DNA from: Serratia marcescens
Lineage (GTDB): Bacteria; Pseudomonadota; Gammaproteobacteria; Enterobacterales; Enterobacteriaceae
Length of the DNA stretch: 64,000 nucleotides
Reading direction: 5' to 3'
Assembly: GCF_006715005.1 (NCBI RefSeq)
Contig: NZ_VFMJ01000001.1
Coordinates: forward strand, 2,170,001-2,234,000
Shown: positions 10,360 through 21,764 of the stretch, in pieces
How the letters are laid out: every line of letters begins with the position of its first letter
Numbering within the stretch: position 1 is the first letter of the stretch
Translations under genes and position numbers: made by a program
Notes under the pieces: model-generated
The model's input: only the letters and a program-made list of their open reading frames with translations
What the model was told of the DNA's origin: nothing
Database searches by the model: none

Positions 10360-11336
10360 TCTTCTTCCTGAGTATTGTGGTCCTGCTGTACGCCGACCAC
10401 TTTCTGAACAAAATAGCGAGGACGTGCGCGCACGTCGGTATAGATGCGGCCGATGTATTCACCCAGTAGCCCCATGCCAACAAACTGGGCGCCGATAAAG
10501 GTGAACAGCACGGCGAAGAGGGTGAACACGCCGCCGGCGGCCCATTCAGGGCCGAGCAGCAGACGCAGCGCAATCAGCACCAGTGCCAATACAAACCCGG
10601 ACAGCGCCACGATGCTGCCGACCACGCTGAGCAAACGCAGCGGCGTAGTGGTCAGACAGGTGATCAGGTCGTACATCAGGTTGATCAGCTTCATCAGGCT
10701 GTACTTGGAATCGCCAAACTCGCGCTCGGCGTGACGCACGTCGATCTCGGTCGTCCGACGGGCGAAGGTGTTCGCCAGAATCGGGATAAAGGTGCTGCGC
10801 TCGTGGCAGTGCAACATCGCCTCAACGATATGACGACGGTAGGCGCGCAGCATGCAGCCGTAGTCCCCCATCGACTTGCCGGTGGCGCGTTGAATCATCA
10901 TGTTGATCACGCGCGAAGCGCTTTTGCGGAACCAGGAGTCTTGACGGTTGGCGCGCACGGTGCCCACCACGTCATAGCCCTCTTCCGCCACGCTGACCAG
11001 ACGAGGGATCTCCTCCGGCGGATTCTGCAGATCGGCGTCCAGCGTAATCACCAGATCGCCGGTCACCTGATTGAAACCGGCCATGATCGCCGAGTGCTGG
11101 CCATAGTTGCGGTTCAGCAAAACGGCGATGACGTGGCTGTCCGGCTTTTCCGCCGCTGCGGTCAGCATGTCAGCGGAATTGTCGCTGCTGCCATCGTCGA
11201 CGAGGATGATTTCATAAGGTTGAGATAACTGCTTGCAAGCGGCGGTCGTACGCTCCAGCAACGCCGGCAGACTTTCCTGCTCGTTGTATACCGGGATGAC
11301 TATCGACACTTTTTTAATCGGTTCAACGCGAGACAC
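10356..11336 (-). CDS. arnC: ArnC, undecaprenyl-phosphate 4-formamido-L-arabinose transferase
   Basis: This family GT2 membrane glycosyltransferase links formylated Ara4N to undecaprenyl phosphate on the cytoplasmic side. The fold starts at [17 protein letters not shown], with [11 protein letters not shown] and [14 protein letters not shown] as nucleotide and metal motifs, and two C-terminal hydrophobic hairpins. I chose the GTG at 11336 (326 residues; E. coli 322). It has GGAG about 9 bases upstream and overlaps arnB by 14 bases. The longer ATG start would add ten residues with no family match. Confidence 0.92.
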   Translation of the reverse strand: MSRVEPIKKVSIVIPVYNEQESLPALLERTTAACKQLSQPYEIILVDDGSSDNSADMLTAAAEKPDSHVIAVLLNRNYGQHSAIMAGFNQVTGDLVITLDADLQNPPEEIPRLVSVAEEGYDVVGTVRANRQDSWFRKSASRVINMMIQRATGKSMGDYGCMLRAYRRHIVEAMLHCHERSTFIPILANTFARRTTEIDVRHAEREFGDSKYSLMKLINLMYDLITCLTTTPLRLLSVVGSIVALSGFVLALVLIALRLLLGPEWAAGGVFTLFAVLFTFIGAQFVGMGLLGEYIGRIYTDVRARPRYFVQKVVGVQQDHNTQEEE

Positions 11337-12477
11337 GTAAAGACTCCACAACAGAAGACAAGGCATTGACCACGCGATCCACGTCTGCGTCGGTCATATC
11401 AGGGAATAGCGGTAAGGTGCACAGCCGCGCCGAGTTCCATTCGGTATTCGGCAAGGAAAGCTGCGGATAACGCTCACGGTAGAACTTCTGGGTATGCGCG
11501 GCGCGGAAATGCAGCCCGGTGCCGACGCCGACCTCTTTCAGGCGCTCCATCAGCTGGTCGCGATCGATGCCGCAGCGCGCTGGATCGACGCGCACCATAA
11601 ACAGGTGCCAGGCATGGTCATGCGGGTAATCCGGCACGCCCAACGGCTGGAACGGCGAGCCTTCCAGCGCGCTCAGGTAACGCTGTGCCAGCGCCTTACG
11701 GCGCGCGTTCAGCTCAGCGAAGCGCGACAGCTGCACCACGGCGATCGCCGCGTGAATGTCGGACAGGTTGTATTTGTAACCCGGCTCCACCACTTCGGCC
11801 TGCGGTTTGCGGCCAAGCTGCTGACGATCGAAGGCATCGACGGCCAGACCGTGGAACTTCAGGCAACGCAGGCGATCCGCCAGCGCATCGTCGTCGGTGG
11901 CGATCAGGCCGCCTTCGGCGCAGGTCACGTTTTTAATCGCGTGGAACGAGAAAATCGCCGTGCCGCGCGCGCCGACCCACTCGCCGTTGTAGCGCGTGCC
12001 GACCGCATGGGCGGCGTCTTCGATCAAAGGCAGGCCGTGGCGTTCGGCCACGGCGCGCAGCGCGTCCATCTGCAGAGGAGCGCCGGCGTAGTGCACCGGA
12101 ACAATCGCTTTGGTTTTCGGGGTGATGGCAGCCTCGACATCGGCGGCGCTGACCATCAACGTATCACGGTCAACGTCGATCATCACCGGCGTGGCGCCCA
12201 GCAGCTCGATCATGTTGAGGGTGGAAACCCAGGTTTGCGAAGGGGTGATGACTTCGTCGCCGGGGCCGATGCCCAGCGCCATCAGCGTGATGTGCATGCC
12301 CGCCGTGGCGGAACTGACGGCGATCGCATGTTTACAGCCGAAGGTGGAACAGAAGTCGCTTTCCAGCTGCTGGTTTTGCGGCCCGGTGGTGATCCAACCG
12401 GAACGCAACACTTTCTCTACCGCGGCGATTTCTTCATCGCCGATGGCCGGACGAGAGAAAGGCAAAAATTGATCCAT
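11323..12477 (-). CDS. arnB: ArnB, UDP-4-keto-pentose aminotransferase
   Basis: ArnB is a PLP-dependent DegT/DnrJ/EryC1-family aminotransferase. It converts the 4-keto sugar made by ArnA to UDP-L-Ara4N with glutamate as donor. The PLP lysine is in [15 protein letters not shown], and [14 protein letters not shown] and [11 protein letters not shown] are family signatures. The ATG at 12477 gives 384 residues starting [10 protein letters not shown], like E. coli MSEFLPFSRP. It is the first gene of the operon and has a PmrA-type repeat about 120 bases upstream. Confidence 0.95.
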   Translation of the reverse strand: MDQFLPFSRPAIGDEEIAAVEKVLRSGWITTGPQNQQLESDFCSTFGCKHAIAVSSATAGMHITLMALGIGPGDEVITPSQTWVSTLNMIELLGATPVMIDVDRDTLMVSAADVEAAITPKTKAIVPVHYAGAPLQMDALRAVAERHGLPLIEDAAHAVGTRYNGEWVGARGTAIFSFHAIKNVTCAEGGLIATDDDALADRLRCLKFHGLAVDAFDRQQLGRKPQAEVVEPGYKYNLSDIHAAIAVVQLSRFAELNARRKALAQRYLSALEGSPFQPLGVPDYPHDHAWHLFMVRVDPARCGIDRDQLMERLKEVGVGTGLHFRAAHTQKFYRERYPQLSLPNTEWNSARLCTLPLFPDMTDADVDRVVNALSSVVESLRVSR

Positions 12478-12878
12478 AGTTAACCCCAAACGTATCGAAC
12501 TGCTTTTGATGACACTGTAAATCCCTTTCGTTTAACGGATATTAAACGCCAGAGAAGAATCGTTTCCGTGGATTAACTGCCAATGTAAGGCCGCAAGCTT
12601 AACTAAACCTTAAGACGAGACTTGTCATCAGTGGGTCAACTGATTGGTGGGTGTCGCCATCATCTATTTAAAATTATTATAAAAATCAATTTATTATATT
12701 TATTAATAATTATTTACGTATTTTATTTTTGCCGAATCAAGCGTAGCACGTCATCGACGTTTTTCAAGAAAATCGATAAGAAAGTGAGAGGCAGCCCAAT
12801 ATTAACCGATGATTACCCGGCTATTTATATTCACTACGTTTAGTTTTCGTTTACGTTGCGCGCCGCCGCCGCCGCGAT
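12478..12878. other. AT-rich gap upstream of arnB and downstream of btuD
   Basis: The 0.4-kb gap carries the arnB leader and the PmrA-type box on the left. To the right is a very AT-rich stretch near 12660-12840. A 73-codon plus-strand frame at 12622-12843 has a poor ribosome site and biased composition, and I do not accept it as a gene. I see no clear terminator for btuD. Confidence 0.5.
12598..12614 (-). promoter_or_regulatory. Putative PmrA box of the arn operon
   Basis: Read on the minus strand, CTTAAG-GTTTA-GTTAAG is a direct repeat with 5-base spacing. It resembles the enterobacterial PmrA (BasR) box, including the CTTAAGGTT half. A possible -10 (TACATT) lies 10 bases downstream towards arnB. 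I found no PhoP direct repeat in the same gap. Confidence 0.6.
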
Positions 12879-13634
12879 TTAAGCCGTACGGGTCATGATC
12901 CAACGCTGGTCCCCCACCCATTGCAGGTGGAAATCCACTTCATAGATCTGCGACAACAGCCCGGGTGCCATCACCTCACGCGTGGCTCCCTGTGCCACCA
13001 GCCGCCCGGCGTGCAACAACCAAACCCAATCGGCCTGCTGTAGGGTATGATTCAAATCGTGCGCGCACACCAGCGCGCTGCGCCCGCTTTGGCAGAACTC
13101 ACGCAGCAGGCGATCCAACGCGACTTTCTGCGCCACGTCCAGACTGTTGGTCGGCTCATCCAGCAACAACAGCCGGCTGTGCGGATTGACGCTGGGCCAC
13201 ACCTGCAACAATACCGCCGCCAGCCGCACCCGCTGCCATTCGCCACCGGAGAGCTGCGTCAGCATGCGTGACAGCTTATCCACCAGCTTCAGCCGCTGGC
13301 ACAAATAGAGAATGGCGTGTTCCACATCGGTTTGCGCCGCTGCCGCAGGCCGATGCAACGCCAAATACTGGAACACCGGCATCAGCGACACCGGCGGCTG
13401 TTGCTGGCTGAGATAGCCGCGCCGGCATGCCAGCGCGTTCCCCGGATAATCGGCCAGCGCACGCCCGTCCAGACGGACCTCGCCCAGCCCCGGCAGCATG
13501 CCCGCCACCCGCGCCAGCAGGGTGCTCTTCCCGGCGCCGTTTGGGCCGATCAGATGGACCTGCAACCCGCCGTCAATCTGTGCCGAAAAAGGCGCCAGGC
13601 GCCCCGCCACCCCAACCTCAACGAGTTGCAGCAT
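12879..13634 (-). CDS. btuD: Vitamin B12 ABC importer ATPase BtuD
   Basis: This 251-residue ABC ATPase (E. coli 249) energises the BtuC dimer for cobalamin import. It has Walker A GPNGAGKSTL near residues 31-40, the Q-loop in YLSQQQ, signature LSGGEWQRVRLA, Walker B RLLLLDEPTNSLD and the switch His in CAHDLNHTL. It is in the usual btuC-btuE-btuD order, with 5 bases between the btuE stop and its start, so the genes are co-transcribed. The periplasmic BtuF is encoded elsewhere. Confidence 0.95.
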   Translation of the reverse strand: MLQLVEVGVAGRLAPFSAQIDGGLQVHLIGPNGAGKSTLLARVAGMLPGLGEVRLDGRALADYPGNALACRRGYLSQQQPPVSLMPVFQYLALHRPAAAAQTDVEHAILYLCQRLKLVDKLSRMLTQLSGGEWQRVRLAAVLLQVWPSVNPHSRLLLLDEPTNSLDVAQKVALDRLLREFCQSGRSALVCAHDLNHTLQQADWVWLLHAGRLVAQGATREVMAPGLLSQIYEVDFHLQWVGDQRWIMTRTA

Positions 13635-13639
13635 CCGTC

Positions 13640-14191
13640 TTATCCTGCCAGCGCTTGTTTCACCGCCGCCACCAGCGCCGGATCTTCCGGCGTAGTATCA
13701 GGCGAGAAGCGCTGGATCACCGTGCCATCGCGCGCGATGAGGAATTTCTCGAAGTTCCACAGAATATCGCCGGCGTGCTTAGGCGCACGCCCTTTGCTGG
13801 TCATCCGCGCCAGGAACTCGCTGCCCTCCGGTGCGACGGCATCCGGCTGCGCGGCGATCAGCGCCTGGTATAGCGGATGACGATGTTCGCCGTTCACCTC
13901 AATCTTGGCGAACATCGGGAATTGCACGCCGAAGGTACCACGGCAAAACGCCAGGATCTCTTCGTTGCTGCCCGGCTCCTGGCCCAGGAATTCATTGGAC
14001 GGGAATCCCAGAACGTCCAGCCCCCGATCGCGATAGGCTTCGTACAGCGCTTCCAGCCCTTCATATTGCTTGGTCAGGCCGCACTCCGAGGCCACGTTGA
14101 CCACCAGCAGCACCTTGCCCTGGTACGCGCCCAGCGTGGTCGCCTGGTTTTCGATGGTCTGTAACGGCAGGTTGTAGATTGGCTTGCTCAT
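13640..14191 (-). CDS. btuE: Glutathione/thioredoxin peroxidase BtuE
   Basis: BtuE is a 183-residue glutathione-peroxidase-fold thiol peroxidase. The peroxidatic residue is Cys37 in NVASECGLT, where animal enzymes use Sec. The rest of the catalytic set is visible as Gln in FLGQEPGSNEEI and Trp-Asn in LWNFEKFL. It reduces organic and hydrogen peroxides and is not needed for B12 transport despite lying between btuC and btuD. There is no signal peptide. Confidence 0.95.
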   Translation of the reverse strand: MSKPIYNLPLQTIENQATTLGAYQGKVLLVVNVASECGLTKQYEGLEALYEAYRDRGLDVLGFPSNEFLGQEPGSNEEILAFCRGTFGVQFPMFAKIEVNGEHRHPLYQALIAAQPDAVAPEGSEFLARMTSKGRAPKHAGDILWNFEKFLIARDGTVIQRFSPDTTPEDPALVAAVKQALAG

Positions 14192-14236
14192 CGGTTGTCA
14201 TCCTTTGGTTTTTTAATGGCAGGTGAATGAAGAAAA

Positions 14237-15244
14237 CTACCTTACGCCCTTTGTCCGGGTCAGTAACCAGATAAATAGCGGCGCCCCCAGCGTGGCAGTC
14301 ACCACGCCGATCGGCAGCTCGGCCGCCAGCAGCGCAACGCGGGCAATCACATCGGCCACCAGCAACACGCCGGCACCCGCCAGCGCGCAGGCCGGCAGCA
14401 GATAGCGCTGGTCGGTCAGGCCGGTGAGCCGCAAAATATGCGGGATCACCAACCCGACAAAGCCAATCACTCCGGCGAGCGCCACGCTGACGCCGACCAG
14501 CCAGCCGATCGCCAGGACCAGCAGGTTACGCCACAGATGCAGCGACAGCCCAAGTTGCCGCGCCTGCACCTCGCCCAGCGCCATCAGGTTGAGCGCTTTG
14601 CCCTGGCCACACAACCACAGCAGCACCGGCAGCAGCGCCAGCACCAGCCACTTTTGGCGCCAGTCAACGCCGCCGAAGCCGCCCATCATCCAGTACATCA
14701 GCTGCCGCAGATCGAGGCTGGTGCTGAAATAGACCGCCCAGGTCATCAGCGCGCTGCACACGATGCCCAGCGCTACGCCAACCAGCAACAGCCGTGCATT
14801 GGTCAGGCGCCGGCGGCGAGCGAAGCCCAGCAGCAAGAAGGTCATCGTCAGCGCACCGGCTATCGCGGCGGCGCTCATCAGCGCCACGGGCAACAAACCG
14901 TGCCCCAACAGCACCGTCAGCACCAGCGCGACGCCGGCGCCGTTAGCCACCCCCAGCAGACCGGGCTCCGCCAGCGGGTTTTCAAACAGCGCCTGCATCA
15001 CCGCGCCCGCCACCGCCAGGGCGGCGCCGACCAGCATCACCGCCAGCGCGCGCGGCAAGCGCAGTTGCCAGACGAACAGCTGCGCCCGATCGCTGAACCA
15101 CTCTGACGGCCATATCCATTGGTCACCGGCGCAGAGGCTGAACAGCAACGCCACCGCCACGCCCAGCGCCAGCAGAGTGAGCTGGCGCTTATCGCGGTAG
15201 CGCTGATGTTGCAACAGTAAGGTGAAAGTACGGCTGGTTGGCAT
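14237..15244 (-). CDS. btuC: Vitamin B12 ABC importer permease BtuC
   Basis: BtuC is a 335-residue FecCD-family permease of about ten helices; the E. coli protein has 326. It forms the homodimeric inner-membrane channel for cobalamin. Family motifs are [38 protein letters not shown] near the N-terminus and [16 protein letters not shown], which contacts BtuD, near the C-terminus. It is the first gene of btuCED. I looked for a cobalamin riboswitch upstream and did not find the B12 box. Confidence 0.94.
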   Translation of the reverse strand: MPTSRTFTLLLQHQRYRDKRQLTLLALGVAVALLFSLCAGDQWIWPSEWFSDRAQLFVWQLRLPRALAVMLVGAALAVAGAVMQALFENPLAEPGLLGVANGAGVALVLTVLLGHGLLPVALMSAAAIAGALTMTFLLLGFARRRRLTNARLLLVGVALGIVCSALMTWAVYFSTSLDLRQLMYWMMGGFGGVDWRQKWLVLALLPVLLWLCGQGKALNLMALGEVQARQLGLSLHLWRNLLVLAIGWLVGVSVALAGVIGFVGLVIPHILRLTGLTDQRYLLPACALAGAGVLLVADVIARVALLAAELPIGVVTATLGAPLFIWLLTRTKGVR

Positions 15245-15360
15245 GGCGCGGCGGTTCCCTGCCGGCCGCTGTCGTGGCCGGATAATTGACGTCTGAGTCG
15301 AATATTAGGGGGTTAACGCCGCAAGGGGAAGCCTTGCGTAGGCGATGGCGCAGGAAAGCA

Positions 15361-15408
15361 GCGGCTGGTCCTGCCCGTCATCACCATGATGATGGCAAAA
15401 CCAGCCGC
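15361..15408 (-). terminator. Long stem-loop downstream of the DUF2502 gene
   Basis: GCGGCTGGT and ACCAGCCGC arms enclose further pairing (TGCC/GGCA and TCATCA/TGATGA). The T-run that follows on the minus strand is weak, so it may be a terminator or a 3' RNA-stabilising structure. Confidence 0.5.
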
Positions 15409-15423
15409 CGATAAACTCAGGGA

Positions 15424-15852
15424 TTAACGATGCGGGCCGGCGTTGCCCGGTGGATAAGGCTGACCGCGGCCGTCATCACGGCGGTCATGGTCACCCCGAT
15501 CGTCATGACGGCGGTCGTGGTCGCGATTATCGCGATCGCCGTGGAACGGATTGCCGCTGCGTTCCGGCTGGCGATGCTCATAGCCACGCGGCGGCGAAGG
15601 TTGCCAGCGTCCGCCGTCCCAGTACATACCGCGCGCATTGCGCTCACCCAGACCACGGCCCTGGTGCGCATGCCACCATTGCGGTGGACGCCAGTCGTAG
15701 CCATCCCAGTAGTAGCCGCGGCGGTCCTGATCTCCCAGATGCAGGGAAACGCCCGGCACGTTGATATCGACGGACACATCGGCCTGCGCCGCCAGCGGCA
15801 GCAACAGCAACAGCAACAGCGGGAAACACACCAGCAACAGGATCTTTTTCAT
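15424..15852 (-). CDS. Secreted DUF2502-type protein with charged tail
   Basis: This 142-residue protein has a strong signal peptide, a poly-leucine core ending AAQA near residue 24. The mature start VSVDINVPGVSLHLGDQDRRGYYWDG resembles the DUF2502 family (E. coli YpeC), whose function is unknown. The last 60 residues are dominated by Asp, Arg and His with repeated DRRHDDRGDHDRRDD-like units, so the tail is probably disordered and could bind metal or anions. A good ribosome site (AAGG) precedes the start. It interrupts the btuC-ihfA order of E. coli. The role is unknown. Confidence 0.78.
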   Translation of the reverse strand: MKKILLLVCFPLLLLLLLPLAAQADVSVDINVPGVSLHLGDQDRRGYYWDGYDWRPPQWWHAHQGRGLGERNARGMYWDGGRWQPSPPRGYEHRQPERSGNPFHGDRDNRDHDRRHDDRGDHDRRDDGRGQPYPPGNAGPHR

Positions 15853-16084
15853 TTTACCTTCTCACTCTATTTTTCTTGCTGCAGTGGTTATATCAGCGTG
15901 CTTATTTAACGACTATCTCATCGATGCCTATTTTCAGATCGTTTTCGACGGCCTTACACAATCCCTACACTGTTTGCCGCCGCCTTTAATTATCATAACC
16001 ACTGACAAGGTTTAACGAATAACTGACATCTCTCAAGCTGAGCAGCAATTATAATTAAATGGATTCCCACCGGAGGATAATAAA

Positions 16085-16216
16085 ATGATTAAACGTATAG
16101 GTATGTTGCTGGCCGTTGTGGCCCTGGCCTCAAGCCTCAGCGCCTGCTGCTGGGGCCCGCATTGGGGCGGCGGCCACCGCGGCGACGGCCCTGGCCATTA
16201 TTACGGCCGTTATTGA
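16085..16216 (+). CDS. Small lipoprotein, 43 residues, unknown function
   Basis: This short frame encodes MIKRIGMLLAVVALASSL-SAC, a textbook lipoprotein signal peptide with lipobox LSAC (Cys20) and a second Cys. The mature peptide of about 23 residues is rich in Gly, His, Trp and Tyr and ends GHYYGRY. A strong ribosome site (GGAGG, 8 bases before the ATG) and a consensus TATAAT at 16050-16055, 30 bases before the ATG, support expression. There is no clear -35, so RpoS-type recognition is possible. The GGHRGDGPGHYYG tail could bind metal, which is inference. I do not recognise a family. Confidence 0.75.
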   Translation: MIKRIGMLLAVVALASSLSACCWGPHWGGGHRGDGPGHYYGRY

Positions 16217-16363
16217 TTCGATAAATAAGGTCATCAACCAAATAAAATAAGATATAAGAATATTCCGCAATTAACATAAAATAAATTTTCGCCGTGGCGT
16301 TTTAATGAATAATGTTAATTCTACTTAGCCCATTAGGAATAAACTGAATTTTTCCCAAAAAAG

Positions 16364-16390
16364 AAAAAGGCCGCGCAAGCGGCCTTTTTT
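16364..16390. terminator. Bidirectional terminator between the small lipoprotein and ihfA
   Basis: AAAAAGGCCGC and GCGGCCTTTTT are perfect arms around a GCAA tetraloop. The A-run and T-run make it work for ihfA on the minus strand and for plus-strand readthrough. Confidence 0.92.
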
Positions 16391-16403
16391 GATGTCACGT
16401 CAT

Positions 16404-16700
16404 TCACCCTTTCGGGCTGGCGTTTTCTACCCGGCTTTTCAGCTTCTGCCCCGGACGGAAGGTCACCACGCGGCGCGCCGTAATCGGAATGTCTTCGCCG
16501 GTCTTCGGGTTACGCCCCGGACGTTGGTTCTTGTCACGCAGATCAAAGTTGCCAAAACCCGACAGTTTTACCTGTTCGCCATTCTCAAGGGCCCGACGGA
16601 CCTCTTCAAAGAACAGTTCCACCAGGTCTTTGGCGTCCCGTTTGCTAAGCCCAAGCTTCTCAAACAGGTGTTCTGACATTTCAGCTTTAGTAAGCGCCAT
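16404..16700 (-). CDS. ihfA: Integration host factor subunit alpha
   Basis: IhfA is a 98-residue HU-family DNA-bending protein (E. coli 99). With IhfB it forms the sequence-specific architectural factor for recombination, replication and sigma-54 promoters. Family features are [20 protein letters not shown] at the start, [28 protein letters not shown] with the DNA-intercalating Pro arm, and [13 protein letters not shown]. It lies 4 bases after pheT as in other enterobacteria, so it can be read from pheST and probably also from a promoter inside pheT. Confidence 0.98.
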   Translation of the reverse strand: MALTKAEMSEHLFEKLGLSKRDAKDLVELFFEEVRRALENGEQVKLSGFGNFDLRDKNQRPGRNPKTGEDIPITARRVVTFRPGQKLKSRVENASPKG

Positions 16701-16704
16701 AGGT

Positions 16705-19092
16705 TCAATCCCTCAAGGATGCTTGGAATCGCTGTTTTAGAGCCTCTACGCATTTTGCAACGGTAGCGGCTATCTCCTCTTCTTCCAGTGTACGAGCGGT
16801 ATCCTGCAATACCAGACTGATAGCCAGGCTCTTGTCACCTTCTGCCACGCCCTTGCCACGGTACACGTCAAACAAGTTTACGCCAACTACCTGATTTGCG
16901 CCAACTTTCTTACACTCGGCCAAAATATCTTCTGCGGGGACATTTTCAGCCACCACAACGGCGATATCACGGCGGTTTGCCGGGAAGCGCGAAATCTCCC
17001 GCGCCTGAGGCACGGCGCGGCTCGCAAGCTTGTTCCACTCCAGTTCAAACACCACGGTGCGGCCGTTAAGATCCAGTTTACGTTCAAGTTCCGGGTGAAC
17101 CACACCGATGAAACCTACGCGTTCGCCGTGCAAATAAATCGCCGCACTTTGCCCTGGATGCAGGGCCGGATTGGCTTCCGCCCGGAACTGAATTTCGGAT
17201 AATTTACCGGTCAGCTCGAGGACAGACTCCAGATCCCCTTTTAAATCATAGAAGTCGACGGGCTTACGCGCCAGATCCCAATGCTCATCGTGCGTATGGC
17301 CGGCGATCACGCCCGCCAGCATGACGTCCTGACGGATACCCAGATTTGCCGCACTATCAGGCACAAAGCGCAGGCCGCTTTCGAACAGGCGCAGGCGCGT
17401 CTGCTGGCGATTCTGGTTGTACACTACCGCAGACAACAGGCCGGTCCACAGCGACAGGCGCATCGCCGACATTTCGACCGAAATCGGGCTCGGCAGGATC
17501 AACGCTTCTTCATTCGGATGCAGCAACGCCTGCACTTTCGGATCGACGAAGCTATAGGTGATCGCTTCCTGATAACCGTGATCGACCAGCATGGTCTTCA
17601 CGCGCTTGAGCGTCAGGTCGGCTTCGCGATGCTGAGTCATCACCAGATCGGCGCGCACCGGCACATCCGGGATGTTGTCGTAGCCGTAAACGCGCGCCAC
17701 TTCTTCCACCAGGTCCTCTTCGATCTCCATATCGAAACGCCAGCTCGGCGCCACTGCCTGCCAGTTGTCGCCCTGTTCGGTCACCTGGCAACCCAGGCGG
17801 CGCAGAATGTCGCTAACCTGCTCGCTCGGCACCACGTGGCCGATCAGGCGATCCAGCTTCTCGCGGCGCAGCGTGATGGTAGCGCGTTTCGGCAGTTCGT
17901 TTTCATTGGTCACGTCAATAACCGGGCCGGCCTGGCCGCCGCAGATGTCCAGCAGCAGGCGCGTAGCGCGTTCCATCGCTTTGTACTGCAGCGCCGGATC
18001 GACGCCGCGCTCATAGCGGTGAGAAGCATCGGTATGCAGGCCGTGACGGCGTGCGCGGCCGGTGATCGACAGCGGGCTGAAGAAGGCGCATTCCAGCAGC
18101 ACGTCCTGAGTTTCCCCGTTAACGCCGGAATGTTCGCCGCCGAAGATGCCCCCCATCGCCAACGCTTTTTGGTGATCGGCGATCACTAAGGTGTCGGCAT
18201 TCAGTTTGGCTTCGTTACCGTCCAGCAGCGTCAAGGTTTCCCCTTCTTCCGCCATGCGCACCACGATACCGCCGTCGATGCGGCTCAGATCGAAGGCGTG
18301 CATCGGCTGGCCAAGCTCCAACAGCACATAGTTGGTGACGTCTACTACGGCATCGATAGAGCGGATACCGCAACGACGCAGTTTTTCACGCATCCACAGC
18401 GGGCTTGGCGCTTTGACGTCGATGCCTTTCACCACCCGGCCCAGATAACGCGGGCACGCCTGCGGCGCGTCAACGCGGATCGGCAGCGTGGCGTCGATGG
18501 TGGCGGCCACCGGGCTCATGTCCGGCTCGGTCAGCGCAACCTGGTTCAGTACGCCCACGTCACGCGCAACGCCGATGATGCCCTGGCAGTCGGCGCGGTT
18601 CGGGGTAACGCTGATCTCGATGGTGTTGTCGTTCAGTTTCAGATAGTCACGGATGTCGGTGCCGATTGGCGCATCCAGCGGCAGCTCAATGATGCCGTCA
18701 TGATCGTCGGAAATGCCCAGCTCGGAGAACGAGCACAGCATGCCTTCCGAAGGTTCGCCGCGTAGCTTGGCGGCCTTGATTTTGAAATCGCCCGGCAGCA
18801 CTGCCCCCACGGTGGCGACCGCCACTTTCAGGCCGGTACGGCAGTTCGGCGCGCCGCAGACGATGTCGAGCAGGCGATCGCCGCCTACGTTAACCTTGGT
18901 GACGCGCAGTTTGTCGGCGTTCGGGTGTTGGCCGCACTCGACCACTTCGCCCACCACAACGCCGTTAAACGCGCCGGCAACCGGGTCCACGCCGTCCACT
19001 TCCAGACCGGCCATGGTGATTTGATCGGATAATGCTTCGCTGCTGATGGCCGGGTTTACCCACTCGCGCAACCAGAGTTCACTGAATTTCAT
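16705..19092 (-). CDS. pheT: Phenylalanine-tRNA ligase beta subunit
   Basis: At 795 residues (E. coli 795) this is the editing and tRNA-binding subunit of the alpha2-beta2 enzyme. Domain order is as usual: an N-terminal tRNA-binding (EMAP-like) domain around residues 40-150, the B3/B4 editing domain in the middle ([13 protein letters not shown]), B5, a catalytic-like core, and a C-terminal anticodon-binding domain ([14 protein letters not shown]). It lies 14 bases after pheS in the same transcript. Confidence 0.98.
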   Translation of the reverse strand: MKFSELWLREWVNPAISSEALSDQITMAGLEVDGVDPVAGAFNGVVVGEVVECGQHPNADKLRVTKVNVGGDRLLDIVCGAPNCRTGLKVAVATVGAVLPGDFKIKAAKLRGEPSEGMLCSFSELGISDDHDGIIELPLDAPIGTDIRDYLKLNDNTIEISVTPNRADCQGIIGVARDVGVLNQVALTEPDMSPVAATIDATLPIRVDAPQACPRYLGRVVKGIDVKAPSPLWMREKLRRCGIRSIDAVVDVTNYVLLELGQPMHAFDLSRIDGGIVVRMAEEGETLTLLDGNEAKLNADTLVIADHQKALAMGGIFGGEHSGVNGETQDVLLECAFFSPLSITGRARRHGLHTDASHRYERGVDPALQYKAMERATRLLLDICGGQAGPVIDVTNENELPKRATITLRREKLDRLIGHVVPSEQVSDILRRLGCQVTEQGDNWQAVAPSWRFDMEIEEDLVEEVARVYGYDNIPDVPVRADLVMTQHREADLTLKRVKTMLVDHGYQEAITYSFVDPKVQALLHPNEEALILPSPISVEMSAMRLSLWTGLLSAVVYNQNRQQTRLRLFESGLRFVPDSAANLGIRQDVMLAGVIAGHTHDEHWDLARKPVDFYDLKGDLESVLELTGKLSEIQFRAEANPALHPGQSAAIYLHGERVGFIGVVHPELERKLDLNGRTVVFELEWNKLASRAVPQAREISRFPANRRDIAVVVAENVPAEDILAECKKVGANQVVGVNLFDVYRGKGVAEGDKSLAISLVLQDTARTLEEEEIAATVAKCVEALKQRFQASLRD

Positions 19093-19106
19093 GTGATATT
19101 CCCGCC

Positions 19107-20120
<1,014 letters not shown>

Positions 20121-20280
20121 CTAAGTAATTGTTATCTATTATTCGAACACGCCTTTGAGCAATCTTCAAAGACTTTTCAATGCGTTGCCGGTCGGACGGC
20201 TCTCCTGCGCGGCGCAGGGCCGGCTGAGTACCCGCCGTTCTCACCGCAACGCTTTGCAAGGCGAGACGATGGCCAAAAAC

Positions 20281-20305
20281 AAAAAAGCCTCCACGAGGGA
20301 GGCTT
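20281..20305 (-). terminator. pheST attenuator terminator
   Basis: On the minus strand GCCTCC and GGAGGC arms (20287-20292 and 20298-20303) are extended by A-T pairs and followed by six T. An upstream GGAGGCTT just after the pheM stop can pair with the AAGCCTCC arm as antiterminator. Confidence 0.92.
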
Positions 20306-20351
20306 AGGCGCTACTTTTCGTTTCTTTTCTTACGCGCAAAGCCTCCTGAAG

Positions 20352-20396
20352 TCAGGCGCTAAAGTAAAAAAAGAAACGAAAAATAGCTGCGTGCAT
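20352..20396 (-). CDS. pheM: pheST operon leader peptide PheM
   Basis: This 14-residue leader, [14 protein letters not shown], has five Phe codons. It differs little from E. coli PheM ([14 protein letters not shown]). Ribosome stalling at the Phe codons when charged tRNA-Phe is scarce should favour the antiterminator and raise pheST. Its coding RNA can pair over about 20 bases with the segment around 20310-20332, as in the E. coli leader. Confidence 0.95.
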   Translation of the reverse strand: [14 protein letters not shown]

Positions 20397-20483
20397 GATT
20401 GCGGTACCTTGTCGATGATTGTCCACCAGTGATATAGCGGCGGCCAATAAAAGTCAATATTTGTCGCTGAAAACAAAGATTAA

Positions 20484-20505
20484 AAGAGGGAGCAAGCTCC
20501 CTCTT
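20484..20505 (-). terminator. Hairpin after rplT
   Basis: AAGAGGGAGC and GCTCCCTCTT are perfect 10-base arms with a 2-base gap. The minus strand continues TTAAT, so this is probably a partial terminator between the ribosomal-protein genes and the pheM leader. Confidence 0.7.
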
Positions 20506-20513
20506 CTACTGAC

Positions 20514-20888
<375 letters not shown>

Positions 20889-20913
20889 TTATTCTAAATT
20901 CAAAAAAAATGGC

Positions 20914-21135
<222 letters not shown>

Positions 21136-21159
21136 TTAAACAACGAATCAGTTGGGCGA

Positions 21160-21197
21160 ATGGAACCCACACGGCGCAAGCGCCGCGCGGGTTCCAT
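21160..21197 (-). promoter_or_regulatory. Conserved stem-loop between infC and rpmI
   Basis: ATGGAACCC and GGGTTCCAT flank an inner CGGCGC/GCGCCG stem. It lies just after infC and has no T-run. By position it is probably part of the L20-responsive operator of rpmI known from E. coli, although a weak terminator role is possible. Confidence 0.55.
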
Positions 21198-21209
21198 TAC
21201 TTGTAAGCC

Positions 21210-21764
<555 letters not shown>

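Noticed and set aside
12622-12843. 73-codon frame between arnB and btuD
   Set aside because: It is AT-driven, has a poor ribosome site and no family resemblance, and spans the leader region of arnB.
15245-15423. Cobalamin riboswitch upstream of btuC
   Set aside because: I could not find the conserved B12 box; the visible stem-loop fits the 3' end of the DUF2502 gene better.
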